From positions 1-55,553 of IMG/VR virus record IMGVR_UViG_3300009184_000006: a stretch of DNA of 55,553 nt; one strand, given 5' to 3'. The DNA is from a virus. The position numbers were made by a program, and so were the translations under genes. Below are positions 7,825 to 16,246 of this stretch, piece after piece (position 1 is the first letter of the stretch; each line of letters starts with the position of its first letter). A model generated the notes under the pieces. That model saw only the letters and a list, made by a program, of their open reading frames with translations. It did no database searches and was not told where the DNA came from.

Positions 7825-10318
7825 TTTGACCTCCTAAGGTTTGTTGTGCGCTTTCCAGCGCGGCGATAGCAGTTTTCTCCTGCTCGTGCTTCAAGACGGA
7901 GGTATCGTGCGATAACTCCGCAGTCTTGATTCTCTCTTCTGTCAGATTGTCGCTCGCGTTCGTCGCGATGTCGATCTGCATTTTGCGGTTGTTGTCCAGC
8001 ATCGTGGCTTGCAGCTTCGCTTTGTCGTGCTCCGCATCCATCTGGTCTTTCGCTGCACGCCGCTGAGTTTCGGCCATCGAGGTCTGCATGATCACTTTGT
8101 CCGACGCGTCCATCGGCGGCTCGGGTTTGTACTGCTGCATGGTCTGCACAAGCTTTTGCAACGCTGGCATCACCTTGGTGAACGCATCTTTCGTGTCCAT
8201 ATCGGTGTGCTGCGACGCCAACGCGTACAACTTGTCGATCTCCCCGGTGATTCCCGGCACGTCGTAATCTGCGGGTTTCTTGCCCAATGACTCTTCGACA
8301 TACCCGTTCATGTGACCCATGTACCACAAGATCAAGTGCTGCTTGAAGTGTTCGAGGAACGCTGGCATGAAAGACGGAGCGATGATGGGCGATGAACCCA
8401 GCATCGGGTTGAGCGCGAAGTCCAAATGCGCTTGGATGTGCGCCAATTGATTTTGGTGCGGGTAGGCAAACGCTGCACGACCAATCGCCATCGCTGCGTT
8501 CTCCTCGGCTGCGTTCGATTCGGTCGGTTCCACGATGCTCGGCATCAACTCGGAGGGGTTCGGCACCTTCATCTGCTTGATCACCCGCTGGATAACGGCA
8601 CGACGATCGAACTGGTCCGGGTATTTCTCCATCAGCGCCAGCACCGCTTGGTTCTGTGCAAATCGCTGAGTCTCGCTGAAAATGTGCGGATCGCTCACCG
8701 GAATCACGTCGGTGTTGCGATTGAAGTCCTCGCGTTTGATCGGCAGCTCTTGGACAATGTCTCCCTTGCGCATGTCGTCCAAATACCAGCGATTGATACG
8801 CTGCAGGATCATCAGCACCCGGCCTTGCGACTGGTGCAATCGGGCGTGAATTGCCGAGAACACCGCCGCGCCCTGCTCGATCAGCGCCTGAGTGGTCCCA
8901 ACTGGTGCGTTGTTGGTGATGTCGGCGATTTTCTCCTCGCTCGTGGTCACAACACCCTTTGCTGCGGTGGTCAGCCAGCCCAGCAGATTGAAAAGCGTCT
9001 CGCTTGGTGGGTTAAAAGGCATCGGCATCGCGATTTTGCGAATGTCGTCGACCCCCGGAGCACCCTCGATCTCGGCCACTTGGGTCACTTCGACCTGCTG
9101 CGATTGCCCCGAAATCTTCGCGCCTTTGAGCTTGAGCATCGTCGCGGCGTTGTTGATGTGCGCCGAATCCATCAATGCACGCAATGCGCCGGTCAACGCA
9201 GCAGAAAGGCCACCGATCAGGTGTGGGAGACCAATCGCGTAGGCTCCGCGCCACGGGATGAACTTGAACTCGACCATCCAGTCGAGCTTGGCCATGCTCT
9301 CGTCGCCCTCTTCCCAATTGCGATACAGTCCGACCACCTCGGTGTTCAGCTCGTCGATCATCAAAATGTAGGGCGCAATCTCGCCTTTCGAGTGTCCATC
9401 GTCTTCTACTGGCATGTTCACGTAGATGTGGTACACCCGGCGCAACCCGTCCTCGTTGTCCTCGAACTGTCGACCCTCGATCTTGTTATTCGCCTTCTCG
9501 GCGGCAGTCATCTCGGGTTCCATGCTGGCGCGAATGATGTCGATGTCGCGGTACAGACCGCTGGAGACACGCGATTCGAATTCCTCTTGCGTGATGTCCT
9601 GCTGTTCCGTTACCCGTTGCGCAGTATAGAACGACCCGGCAGCAAATGGGAGCAGCACGTTGTCCACCGCCACGAACTCGGCGCAGGGGCGTTTCATGCG
9701 GGTGTCGTACCACAACTTCAAATACTGCGATCCACCGAGTGGCAACTGCGTGAGCATCTGCTCTTGCTCGTCGCGAAATTCCTCGATCTGCTCGGTCAGC
9801 TGCCAATTCATGAAGTCGCGTTTGCGCTCCGCACGCTGTGTAGCTTCCTCTTCGGCTTTGCCCACGACCTTGGTGCGCACTGGACCATCGGGCGGAAACA
9901 GCTCTTTAATCGCTCGCGACTCGAAATCAATGCAGGCCTCGGCCATGATCGGATGCACGACCTTGCTGGCCCCGGCGAACGTCGCACCACCGGGCGCATC
10001 GTTTCCCATGCCGGTGCGCTTTAATCCCTCTTCGTATTTCTTGTCTCGATCCTTGCGAGCTTCCCGGTCCTTTTCCACCATTTCGATGTACTTGAGCGCA
10101 ATGCGGCTTAGATCCCACGACGGGAGCGACTCGGCTAAATTCTCGTAGAAATCGCCTTCTTGCATCGGACCGTTGAAGTCGTCCATTCGCACGATCGCTG
10201 ACCCATCGGGCTGCTCTTCAACTTCTGCAAATTCGTCTTCCAAGTCGAACACCAACCCCTCAGTGTCTTCGGGTCCGGGTGCTGCTTCCATCTGCGGTTG
10301 TGGGAATTCGGTTGCCAT
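7814..10318 (-). CDS. Portal protein
   Basis: This 834-residue protein is of podovirus portal size. Recognisable regions are an acidic N-terminus, the clip/stem-like middle (ALRALMDSAHINNAATMLKL, NLLGWLTTAAKGVVTTSEEK, QALIEQGAAVFSAIHARLHQ) and a long helical C-terminal barrel rich in Gln, Lys and Ala after about residue 720. It forms the dodecameric DNA gate at one capsid vertex and binds the terminase and adaptor proteins. The gene follows the 443-residue protein by 26 bases, with AAAGGA before its ATG. Confidence 0.9.
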   Translation of the reverse strand: MATEFPQPQMEAAPGPEDTEGLVFDLEDEFAEVEEQPDGSAIVRMDDFNGPMQEGDFYENLAESLPSWDLSRIALKYIEMVEKDREARKDRDKKYEEGLKRTGMGNDAPGGATFAGASKVVHPIMAEACIDFESRAIKELFPPDGPVRTKVVGKAEEEATQRAERKRDFMNWQLTEQIEEFRDEQEQMLTQLPLGGSQYLKLWYDTRMKRPCAEFVAVDNVLLPFAAGSFYTAQRVTEQQDITQEEFESRVSSGLYRDIDIIRASMEPEMTAAEKANNKIEGRQFEDNEDGLRRVYHIYVNMPVEDDGHSKGEIAPYILMIDELNTEVVGLYRNWEEGDESMAKLDWMVEFKFIPWRGAYAIGLPHLIGGLSAALTGALRALMDSAHINNAATMLKLKGAKISGQSQQVEVTQVAEIEGAPGVDDIRKIAMPMPFNPPSETLFNLLGWLTTAAKGVVTTSEEKIADITNNAPVGTTQALIEQGAAVFSAIHARLHQSQGRVLMILQRINRWYLDDMRKGDIVQELPIKREDFNRNTDVIPVSDPHIFSETQRFAQNQAVLALMEKYPDQFDRRAVIQRVIKQMKVPNPSELMPSIVEPTESNAAEENAAMAIGRAAFAYPHQNQLAHIQAHLDFALNPMLGSSPIIAPSFMPAFLEHFKQHLILWYMGHMNGYVEESLGKKPADYDVPGITGEIDKLYALASQHTDMDTKDAFTKVMPALQKLVQTMQQYKPEPPMDASDKVIMQTSMAETQRRAAKDQMDAEHDKAKLQATMLDNNRKMQIDIATNASDNLTEERIKTAELSHDTSVLKHEQEKTAIAALESAQQTLGGQNGY

Positions 10319-10344
10319 AAAAGTCCTTTATTGTATCACGGGCG

Positions 10345-11676
10345 TTAGTCGTTGTTCCACAGATTCTCGGGCCGATACTTCGGTTCTGCGTGCTCGCCAC
10401 GTGCGTATTTTTCCAGATCTTTCGGGGTCATCATACCACTCTCAAGTGTCGTTTCGTACGACCCCATCGAAAAATCCTTGGCCGAATTCATCATCTGCTG
10501 ATAGCGTTCCGGGTCCGCTTCCTTGATCTGGCGTAGCGCACCACGTAGCTGCATTGGTGGTACATTGGAGCTTGGTGTGCCAAGCATGACGTTCAACGCG
10601 CCGGATGGGCGCATCGGTCCGAAAAATTCCCAATCGTTCGGTGCGTATTCGGGGTCAGTCAAATGCTCGTACATCCGCTCGATTTGGAATTCGTTGCCTG
10701 ATGGGTCAAACGCTTTGGTCGGCTTCGCACCACTCAACTGGTTCTGTACGAACTCTATTGCTTCTTTTTTGGACATGCCCTGCTTAATAGCGGCCATGAT
10801 GAGACCGGGCATCATGTCGGCGCTAACAGCTGCAGCGGCTGGCGCTACGGATTCAGCCAAACTCGCGACGTTTGGTAAGGGTATCATGCCTTGCATCGCT
10901 TGACCCGCTGCGGATTTGAGCACGGTGCGACGAGAAACGGGCGTTTCGGTGATCGATTTCAAGGTCGATTTCGTAGCTCCTGCATCGGGCGACACGGTGG
11001 TCGTCTTTTCGGTCAGCGTTGGCGCTTGGCCCTCTTTGCCGAATTGCTTCTCCAGCTTAGCGAGTGCTTTGTCGTCGATCCGGGCCAATGGGAAATCCAT
11101 TGCTGGTTGGGCTTTCAATCCGAACAACGAGCGACGTGCGAGATCCGGCTTGTCGGCGACCTTAGTGCCTTTCATCAGCAACTCATCCGCCATCTGCTGC
11201 ACGGTCTTTTTCGCACTGCCACCACCAGCAAATGCACGTCTGGGCATTGGTGCACGCATCAAGTCGGAGCTTCGCGCCTTGGGCGGCGTGGCACGCATCT
11301 CGGGTCCCGCGTAGGTCTCCGCATTGTGTGGCATGAAGTCCACACGCCGGGTTGCAGTTGCCGGGTCGTATGCCTTGTTAGACGCGGCTGCACGCATATG
11401 AGCCATAGCTGCACGTTGCAATTCGGGCGTTGGAAATCTGCGCTGAAATTCCTCAGCCATGCGACGATCTTGGTCGTCTTCGCTCAGCTGCGGCATCGAA
11501 GGTTTAGGCAATGGACCAAGGCGTTTAAGCAGCTCCTCGTCGTGTCCTTTGTTTAAATCGCCAGCGTGCAAAGCCATGTATGTGGGAACCGACGCACGCA
11601 AACCAGCGAACATCGTGGCCACATCCGCAGGATCGGGGTCCATCGCTTTTACAAGGTCTTCATACCAAGCTGCCAT
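10345..11676 (-). CDS. Unknown protein between terminase and portal, with a Tat-like motif
   Basis: A 443-residue protein I cannot assign. The first half is Ala/Arg-rich and probably disordered. At about residue 245 it has SRRTVLKSAAGQAM, which looks like a twin-arginine signal core followed by an Ala/Pro/Val-rich stretch, but it is internal rather than N-terminal. The C-terminal 120 residues look globular (EFQIERMYEHLTDPEYAP, NDWEFFGPMRPSG). Start chosen at MAAWYEDL, 6 bases after GAGG; it begins 9 bases after the terminase stop. A packaging or minor-virion role is inferred from position only. Confidence 0.55.
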   Translation of the reverse strand: MAAWYEDLVKAMDPDPADVATMFAGLRASVPTYMALHAGDLNKGHDEELLKRLGPLPKPSMPQLSEDDQDRRMAEEFQRRFPTPELQRAAMAHMRAAASNKAYDPATATRRVDFMPHNAETYAGPEMRATPPKARSSDLMRAPMPRRAFAGGGSAKKTVQQMADELLMKGTKVADKPDLARRSLFGLKAQPAMDFPLARIDDKALAKLEKQFGKEGQAPTLTEKTTTVSPDAGATKSTLKSITETPVSRRTVLKSAAGQAMQGMIPLPNVASLAESVAPAAAAVSADMMPGLIMAAIKQGMSKKEAIEFVQNQLSGAKPTKAFDPSGNEFQIERMYEHLTDPEYAPNDWEFFGPMRPSGALNVMLGTPSSNVPPMQLRGALRQIKEADPERYQQMMNSAKDFSMGSYETTLESGMMTPKDLEKYARGEHAEPKYRPENLWNND

Positions 11677-11684
11677 GTCACGCC

Positions 11685-13121
11685 TCACTGTGCATACGGG
11701 TTGACCTTTTCTTGCCGCTCGTCGTCCGCGTATTCGTCGGTGGGCACGGGGTCAAAGTTGAGAAAGCCCATGTCGCGCAGCAGCCGCAGCGCTTGGGTCG
11801 TAGTGTCGGTCAAGTCGTCACGCTCGGACTCGGGGAACGAGCAGATCTGGCTCACCAGCGGTTCAGCCCAATCGCGTGGCTGGCCCCGGTGGACCGTGGA
11901 TTCGGGCACGTAGACGCGGCCATGCAGAATGATGTTGGCCACCAAGTGCAAACGCTGGACTTTGTCGGCACGCCCCGGGTTGTAAGCGCGGCACGGCACT
12001 TGTGCACGCTGCAAATCCTGCAAAATGCTGATACCCGACGCTTTGTCCTCGACCAGCACCAAGTCAACCTTTTTGCCCGGGTCGCCGTAGACCGATTTGT
12101 ACTCGTCGATCACGCGAGGGCGCAGGTCCGGGTAAGCGAGGAAGTCCTCCCAGCAATCGATGAGCATGGCGCACAGTGGCCGATCGTCATTTGGGCGAAA
12201 GATGCCCCACGTGCTGCACGCGGTCGGGTCGTTGATCGTCTTCTCAGTGTACGCGCAATCGTACGACTGCAGAATGAACAAGAACTCGGGCAATGCACGA
12301 TCCGCGTCCCACAGCTTGAACCACTCGCGTTTGACAATGCCGTAGTCTTCCGGGTCGATGACCTCGGCATACAGCTCCTGCCGTCCCAGCCGCGTGCCCT
12401 CGTACTGCGCCACGATTTCGTCACGAAACGTGGGTGCAAGGTTGTTGAAATTCTCGTGGGTCGTGCCGGTGGTCAGGTAAACACGGTCGTCGTCCATGAG
12501 CTTTCGCACGATCGGGATCGGCTTGGGTGTGGTCGTGATGCAAACGCGGGGCTTTTGCCCAAGGCGCAAGCCGAACATAAGGTTGGACCACATATCTTCG
12601 ACATTGCGGAATTTTGCAAGCTCGTCCACCCACGCCAAATCGTGCTGGGGTCCGCGCAGCGTTTCGGGGTCGTTGTCCGAATAGATCGTCGCAATCGCGC
12701 CGTTGGGCCACTCGATCCGGCGTTTCGATGGAACAAATACCGGCTTGCACTTGGGGTGCGAGATGGCCAAAATGCCGGACTCGCCCTCGATCATGACGTC
12801 GCGTGCATCGCCTGCGTCTTCAGCAATGAGTGCAACACGGCCAGCGAGACCATTTTCGACGTGGTAGCGCACGAACTCAGCACCACAACGGGTTTTGCCC
12901 CACCCACGACCAGCGAGGATAAGCCAGATGGTCCAAAGGTCGCCGGGGGGTATGAACTGGTTTGGCCGTGCCCACGTTTGCCAGTCGTAGTACAGCTCGA
13001 CGGCTTCGATGTTCGACAACTCACCCACGAACTCGCGCAGGTTCGCCGGGTCAACGAGGTTTCGGGCTTTGCTAGCCTTCTGCCTTTGACTTCTGCTCAA
13101 GCCGTTGTGCAAGGCGATCAC
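11685..13121 (-). CDS. terL: Terminase large subunit
   Basis: This 478-residue protein is the ATP-driven packaging motor and headful/terminus nuclease. Walker A is GRGWGKT (71-77) and Walker B is LAWVDE (163-167, catalytic Glu167). The coupling motif ITTTPKP follows near 195. The RNase H-like nuclease has Asp288 (QSYDCAY), Glu358-Asp359 (LVEDKASG) and a late Asp in SERDDLTD. It starts with GTG inside the 3' end of the small-subunit gene (50-base overlap), which implies coupled translation. Confidence 0.93.
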   Translation of the reverse strand: MIALHNGLSRSQRQKASKARNLVDPANLREFVGELSNIEAVELYYDWQTWARPNQFIPPGDLWTIWLILAGRGWGKTRCGAEFVRYHVENGLAGRVALIAEDAGDARDVMIEGESGILAISHPKCKPVFVPSKRRIEWPNGAIATIYSDNDPETLRGPQHDLAWVDELAKFRNVEDMWSNLMFGLRLGQKPRVCITTTPKPIPIVRKLMDDDRVYLTTGTTHENFNNLAPTFRDEIVAQYEGTRLGRQELYAEVIDPEDYGIVKREWFKLWDADRALPEFLFILQSYDCAYTEKTINDPTACSTWGIFRPNDDRPLCAMLIDCWEDFLAYPDLRPRVIDEYKSVYGDPGKKVDLVLVEDKASGISILQDLQRAQVPCRAYNPGRADKVQRLHLVANIILHGRVYVPESTVHRGQPRDWAEPLVSQICSFPESERDDLTDTTTQALRLLRDMGFLNFDPVPTDEYADDERQEKVNPYAQ

Positions 13122-13734
13122 GGAGTCCCTCGATGTTGATGTTTGAGTCGAGCGAGCCAGAGACGTTCATGTTCACATCTTTCGCTCGGAATTTCGCATC
13201 GTAGCCCATGAGCGTGAACTGCAGCAGCCCATCGCTGTATCGCTTCACCGTTTCGCCCGTCTTGACGCCTTGATGCACCAATGGCTCGTCGTGTCCGACT
13301 ACGGACCGGCGATACGCTTCAGCACGCATCGTGTCGACCATCTCTTCTTGTATCGCTTCCATGAGCGAATCAAAAAGTCGGTGGTCTTTGCGCCAGCCCA
13401 GCAGAGTCGTGCGGTGCACACCGGCAGTCGTGTAAGCATGGCGCATTGAAAACATGGCAGAGGCCGGACCATCACGGTACTCGGCGAGCACGATCAGCAT
13501 TTTGAATGCTCGCGTTTCCTCATGCAGCTGCAAAGCTCCCGTGGCTTCGATCGTTGGGTCGTTGCACGTGAGTGAGTGTGCCAAACGGCACGATTCGCTG
13601 GGCGGGAAACGCACGCGGTCCCGGCGTATGGCGTCGAGCAAGGCACGGGCAGAAATTCCAGCACGCCGCTCAAACTCCGCTAGAGTTTCTGCGCCGATTT
13701 GGTCGAGGGTCGTGAGGTCATCGTGAAAAGCCAT
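13072..13734 (-). CDS. terS: Terminase small subunit-like DNA-binding protein
   Basis: The protein has 220 residues. The middle contains a helix-turn-helix of the phBC6A51-type small terminases: YTTAGVHRTTLLGWRKD, then FDSLMEAIQEEMVDTMRAEAYRR. The segment GHDEPLVHQGVKTGETV is also common in that group. It would recognise the packaging site and load the large subunit. The ATG at 13734 (MAFHDDL) is chosen because upstream codons give a cysteine-rich run unlike a protein start; the ribosome site is weak. It is the first gene after the hexamer-rich intergenic region, a plausible place for the packaging site. Confidence 0.8.
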   Translation of the reverse strand: MAFHDDLTTLDQIGAETLAEFERRAGISARALLDAIRRDRVRFPPSESCRLAHSLTCNDPTIEATGALQLHEETRAFKMLIVLAEYRDGPASAMFSMRHAYTTAGVHRTTLLGWRKDHRLFDSLMEAIQEEMVDTMRAEAYRRSVVGHDEPLVHQGVKTGETVKRYSDGLLQFTLMGYDAKFRAKDVNMNVSGSLDSNINIEGLRDRLAQRLEQKSKAEG

Positions 13735-13794
13735 GGGTCGGATTAAAACACAGGCAGCGAAGGCACACAATGGTCCGTTTTGCCGACGAAACAG

Positions 13795-13833
13795 GTTATA
13801 AAAAGCGGGTTGTGTTATAACTTCGGGTTATAA
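13795..13833 (-). repeat. Three TTATAAC direct repeats upstream of terS
   Basis: Reading the minus strand, TTATAAC occurs at 13833-13827, 13820-13814 and 13801-13795 (steps of 13 and 19 bases), each followed by C or A and then a C-rich stretch. They contain a 5/6 match to a -10 box, but no -35 box is found at the right distance. They may be activator-dependent late promoters or protein-binding repeats. Confidence 0.5.
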
Positions 13834-13916
13834 AGACACGCGCACGTACGTGAGGGGAGAGAAGAGAAGCCCCATGTGGTGGTGCAACAACAGTTGGCGT
13901 CTAGAGCGAGTCGTGC

Positions 13917-14179
13917 TTTGTTCCATTGTTCCACGATGATGGAACAGCCGATGGAACACCCCGACAGGCCGAAAACCCGCGTCCCTCGGGGCTTCGTTCA
14001 CTTCGAACACCTTTTGTTCCATTGTTCCACCTCATACCCCCCCATATTTGAAGTGCGTTGACACGGCCAAGTCGCTCGCGTGCGTGGAACGCTGGAACAG
14101 CTGTTCTTTTTTCGAATGGGGAGGGCGTTCCGTTGGTTGTTCCATCTTGATGGAACGGTGGAACAGGGCTGGGGTTCCA
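13917..14179. repeat. GTTCCA iteron cluster A
   Basis: The hexamer GTTCCA starts at 13920, 13928, 14016, 14024, 14139 and 14174 on the plus strand. Its complement TGGAAC starts at 13940, 13952, 14085, 14093, 14151 and 14159. Copies come in pairs 8 bases apart (GTTCCATTGTTCCA) and in inverted pairs 12 bases apart. The 18-mer TTTGTTCCATTGTTCCAC occurs twice (13917 and 14013). The fuller consensus is TGTTCCAY. Twelve hexamers in 260 bases is about a hundredfold above random expectation. Confidence 0.9.
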
Positions 14180-14181
14180 CG

Positions 14182-14202
14182 GTGCTGGTGTTGGACCAGC
14201 AC
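14182..14202. terminator. Strong hairpin after the nuclease gene
   Basis: GTGCTGGT and ACCAGCAC form a perfect 8-bp stem with a 5-base loop (GTTGG). It lies about 30 bases after the end of the last early gene. There is no U-run on either strand, so it is not a classical intrinsic terminator. It could protect the 3' end of the early transcript or be part of the junction control region. Confidence 0.4.
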
Positions 14203-14231
14203 GCCGCGTTGCGCGACGTCCCGTTACTTTA

Positions 14232-14705
14232 TCACACCTGAGCCAGCGCGTCAAGTATTGCTTTGCTGTCTGCATTTCGATTCGAGTGCCACACCGCGTG
14301 AGACTCCCAGTCGGCCCGGGTCCACTTGTCGATTTGGAGTGCCGCGTCGCCACCCCGGAACAGGAACACGTCGCCGGTCGTCCCGAATTCGACCAGCAGC
14401 GCGATTTTCCCACCGCTCGTTTGGTGCCGCTCGGCCCAGTAGCGCTGTCCCGTGGTCCAGTGCCCGAGCCGGATGGGGGTTTTGACGCGGAGCGGGAAGT
14501 CGGCCACGACTTTCATTTCGATCCACCCATGCCAGCCGGGGTGGGCCAAGTACAGGTCCGGGGTGTCGCGTTTGACCCGGTTCTCGACGCGGGTCAGGTG
14601 GGCGAGGTGGCCGATCCGGCGCACCACCCAGTCGTACAGTCGCTGTTCGGGGAGTCGCATGGGTTCGTGCCTTTCGAGGATTTGCCTTTTGCGCCAGCCG
14701 GTCAT
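14232..14705 (-). CDS. PD-(D/E)XK-type nuclease-like protein
   Basis: The protein has 157 residues. The core has the nuclease layout: Glu in RLPEQRLYDW, then TPDLYLAHPG followed by WIEMKVV, that is Asp, a spacer and E-x-K, and a later Gln/Lys helix GQRYWAERHQTSG. This is the VRR-NUC / resolvase-like arrangement in which Asp, Glu and Lys bind metal and cut DNA. It is the last gene of the early module. Its ATG overlaps the stop of the preceding gene (ATGA), which fixes the start. Likely role: junction resolution or recombination during replication. Confidence 0.65.
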   Translation of the reverse strand: MTGWRKRQILERHEPMRLPEQRLYDWVVRRIGHLAHLTRVENRVKRDTPDLYLAHPGWHGWIEMKVVADFPLRVKTPIRLGHWTTGQRYWAERHQTSGGKIALLVEFGTTGDVFLFRGGDAALQIDKWTRADWESHAVWHSNRNADSKAILDALAQV

Positions 14706-15169
14706 GTGCGGAGTTTAGCACGCAGCGCGTTGGCCAGTCGCATGCTCGCCACCCCGGGGTTGGGCGCGTTGGTCAGAATCGCCGGATCAACACCGTACTG
14801 GGCGCACAGCGCGAGCCGGGAATCGGGCGAGCGATGGATCGCAAGCAGTTGGGCCACCGTGTCCAGCTCCCGGGGGGTCCGGGTGGGCTTCGAAGGGGTC
14901 CGGAAGGCCCGGAGCGGGGTCTCGGAGGCCTTCGGCGCACGGGGTTGGGGCGTGGGTACCCGGGCGATCTCGGAGGGCTTCCGGAGGCTTCCCGTTCCAC
15001 GTGAAACGATCCGGCCACCCTCGATGCAGGTGCCGTCCGAGAGCCGGTACTTGGTCCCGTTCTTTCGGGCGTACTCGCCCTTGGCCCACCAAGGCAGGTA
15101 TAGCGGGTCGTCCGTGCCCCGGGGGGCGTGCTCGGTGAGGACTTGGTCGATGGTGGTGGACTCAAGCAT
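14702..15169 (-). CDS. Unknown early protein containing the parS-like site
   Basis: The protein has 155 residues. The N-terminal 60 look globular (YLPWWAKGEYARKNGTKY, GTCIEGGRI). The middle is Pro/Arg/Thr-rich (PTPQPRAPKASETPLRAFR) and probably disordered. The C-terminal 50 are helical (LDTVAQLLAIHRSPDSRLAL). No family recognised. The ATG at 15169 overlaps the stop of the upstream gene; an earlier GTG is less likely. Very high GC in the linker. Confidence 0.65.
   Translation of the reverse strand: MLESTTIDQVLTEHAPRGTDDPLYLPWWAKGEYARKNGTKYRLSDGTCIEGGRIVSRGTGSLRKPSEIARVPTPQPRAPKASETPLRAFRTPSKPTRTPRELDTVAQLLAIHRSPDSRLALCAQYGVDPAILTNAPNPGVASMRLANALRAKLRT
14994..15007. promoter_or_regulatory. parS-like near-palindrome
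   Basis: GTTCCACGTGAAAC is identical to the inner 14 bases of the well-known ParB-binding site parS (canonical form TGTTCCACGTGAAACA); only the two outermost bases differ. It lies inside the coding sequence above, spanning Val-Ser-Arg-Gly-Thr codons. Its left half, GTTCCAC, is also the repeated hexamer of the two intergenic clusters. ParB binding is inference. Confidence 0.4.
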
Positions 15170-15416
15170 TGCGGCCACCTTTCACGTGCACGAGGCATTC
15201 GGCCACGCGATCGGACCACTTCTCGTCCGCGTCTTCGTTGTACGCGTCGAGGGTCTCGTCCAACGAGGCATCGTCCAAGTAGTCGTTGGCGCAGTCCACG
15301 AGGTCGTTGGCCATGGCGAGCAGCCCGACTTGCTCGGGGGTCAGGCCCAGCGCGGCGAGCGCTTGGGTGGCCAATTCGAGCTGCTTTTTCGCTTTGGTGG
15401 TGAGTCGTACTTGCAT
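15162..15416 (-). CDS. Small acidic early protein
   Basis: The protein has 84 residues: a short basic N-terminus (MQVRLTTKAKKQLELATQ) and then an acidic helical body (NDLVDCANDYLDDASLDETL). Unknown family; size and acidity are typical of early host-takeover proteins. The start at 15416 follows the conserved leader of promoter cassette P1. Its end overlaps the next gene by 8 bases. Confidence 0.65.
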   Translation of the reverse strand: MQVRLTTKAKKQLELATQALAALGLTPEQVGLLAMANDLVDCANDYLDDASLDETLDAYNEDADEKWSDRVAECLVHVKGGRNA

Positions 15417-15450
15417 TTTTGTGTCCTCTATCGGTTGGTTGAAAAGCCCA

Positions 15451-15479
15451 ATTATACCACGGCTGGGGCTATTTGTCAA
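15451..15479 (-). promoter_or_regulatory. Early promoter cassette P1
   Basis: TTGACA (15474-15479), a 17-base spacer and TATAAT (15451-15456) on the minus strand, a perfect sigma70 consensus. The leader CAACCAACCGATAGAGGAC follows and supplies the ribosome site. It drives the 84-residue gene and probably the two genes after it. Confidence 0.9.
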
Positions 15480-15494
15480 GTATTACGAAAGTAT

Positions 15495-15707
15495 TCATCC
15501 GCCCAAATGTTCGTCGACGAAGGTCTCCAGCGCCCGGAGGGCGAGCCAGTGGTCCACCCGGGAGCCGTCCGCTGCCTGATCGGCAAAGGTGGCGTCGACC
15601 TTTTGCGGGGAGACGTTGGCCACGAACTGGATCCGTTGACCGTTGAGCAGCATTTCGCCGGACAAGGTGGCCGAAGCCACCCGGACCGCAGCGCGGACTT
15701 TATGCAT
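15495..15707 (-). CDS. Small early protein
   Basis: The protein has 70 residues, with a basic start MHKVRAAVRVASATLSGE, a beta-like middle (MLLNGQRIQFVANV) and a helical acidic end (DHWLALRALETFVDEHL). It starts inside the end of the preceding gene, with AAGGAAACCGCAA before the ATG, so it is coupled to it and driven by cassette P2. No family recognised. Confidence 0.6.
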   Translation of the reverse strand: MHKVRAAVRVASATLSGEMLLNGQRIQFVANVSPQKVDATFADQAADGSRVDHWLALRALETFVDEHLGG

Positions 15708-16212
15708 TTGCGGTTTCCTTCAAAGCTTTGCGAAGCATGTTGCCGAGATTCATGCGTTGCATGCCGACATTGAGGTGACCAAAGCGCTCGCGCAGACCGG
15801 CTTGCGAGATGCCGGTGGCTTTCGACACGTGGGCCACCACCTGCTCCAGCGTCATCGGACGCAGAGCCAGCGCCACGGCGTCGCCCTTGTCGATCGAGCG
15901 TTTCACGTCGCCGGACTTGGTCACGGTGCTGTACGACACGTATTGGGGCAGGTAGCCGCTGTACACGACGCCATTTTTGCGATCTTCGATCGGCAGCTTC
16001 GAGCGGGGAGCCTTGGCGCTCTCGGTGCTCTGCTCGGCCTTGGCAATGTAGGCGCGGGTGATGGGCGCGTCGACGACGGTGTGGCCCGACAGCTCGCCGT
16101 TGCGCAGCTTGATCTGCTTCGTATTGCCGATAACACGGGCTGTGGTCCAGCCGCCGTTTTTAGCGATGATTTCGACTTGCTGGCTGGTTTTGGTGATGAT
16201 TGCTACGTTCAT
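15700..16212 (-). CDS. Unknown early protein with possible helix-turn-helix
   Basis: The protein has 170 residues. The first 60 are beta-rich (MNVAIITKTSQQVEIIAK, NTKQIKLRNGELSG). The last 60 are helical, with ISQAGLRERFGHLNVGMQRM followed by NLGNMLRKAL, which resembles a small winged or helix-turn-helix domain. A DNA-binding early regulator is possible but not shown. The start at 16212 follows the cassette leader of P2. Confidence 0.6.
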   Translation of the reverse strand: MNVAIITKTSQQVEIIAKNGGWTTARVIGNTKQIKLRNGELSGHTVVDAPITRAYIAKAEQSTESAKAPRSKLPIEDRKNGVVYSGYLPQYVSYSTVTKSGDVKRSIDKGDAVALALRPMTLEQVVAHVSKATGISQAGLRERFGHLNVGMQRMNLGNMLRKALKETANA

Positions 16213-16246
16213 GGTGATGTCCTCTATTGGTTGGTTGAAAAGCTTA

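Larger units (their letters stand above)
13735..14231. other. Early/late junction A, non-coding
   Basis: About 500 bases without a credible gene. It holds three TTATAAC repeats, a CACGTACGTG palindrome (13843-13852), a cluster of twelve GTTCCA hexamers and a strong hairpin next to the end of the upstream nuclease gene. It separates the early module from the terminase end of the late module and is the counterpart of the region at 34519-34958. Candidate roles are late promoter region, origin and packaging site. Confidence 0.75.

Noticed and set aside
8426-10024. Long plus-strand open frame of 532 codons
   Set aside because: It lies fully opposite the portal gene, has no ribosome site and a composition typical of a codon-complement shadow.
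11580-13139. Long plus-strand open frame of 519 codons
   Set aside because: It mirrors the terminase large-subunit gene, whose motifs are clear on the other strand.
14058-14063. Plus-strand TTGACA in cluster A, and a similar one at 34727
   Set aside because: No -10 box at a workable distance on the plus strand and no plus-strand genes; possibly a conserved part of the iteron regions, but not a promoter I can support.
13901-14413. Minus-strand frame through iteron cluster A with repeated Trp-Asn-Asn-Gly-Thr
   Set aside because: The repeated peptide is only the translated hexamer; the frame overlaps the nuclease gene and lacks a ribosome site.
14286-15773. Plus-strand open frame of 495 codons
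   Set aside because: It crosses four well-supported minus-strand genes and a promoter; high GC alone explains its length.
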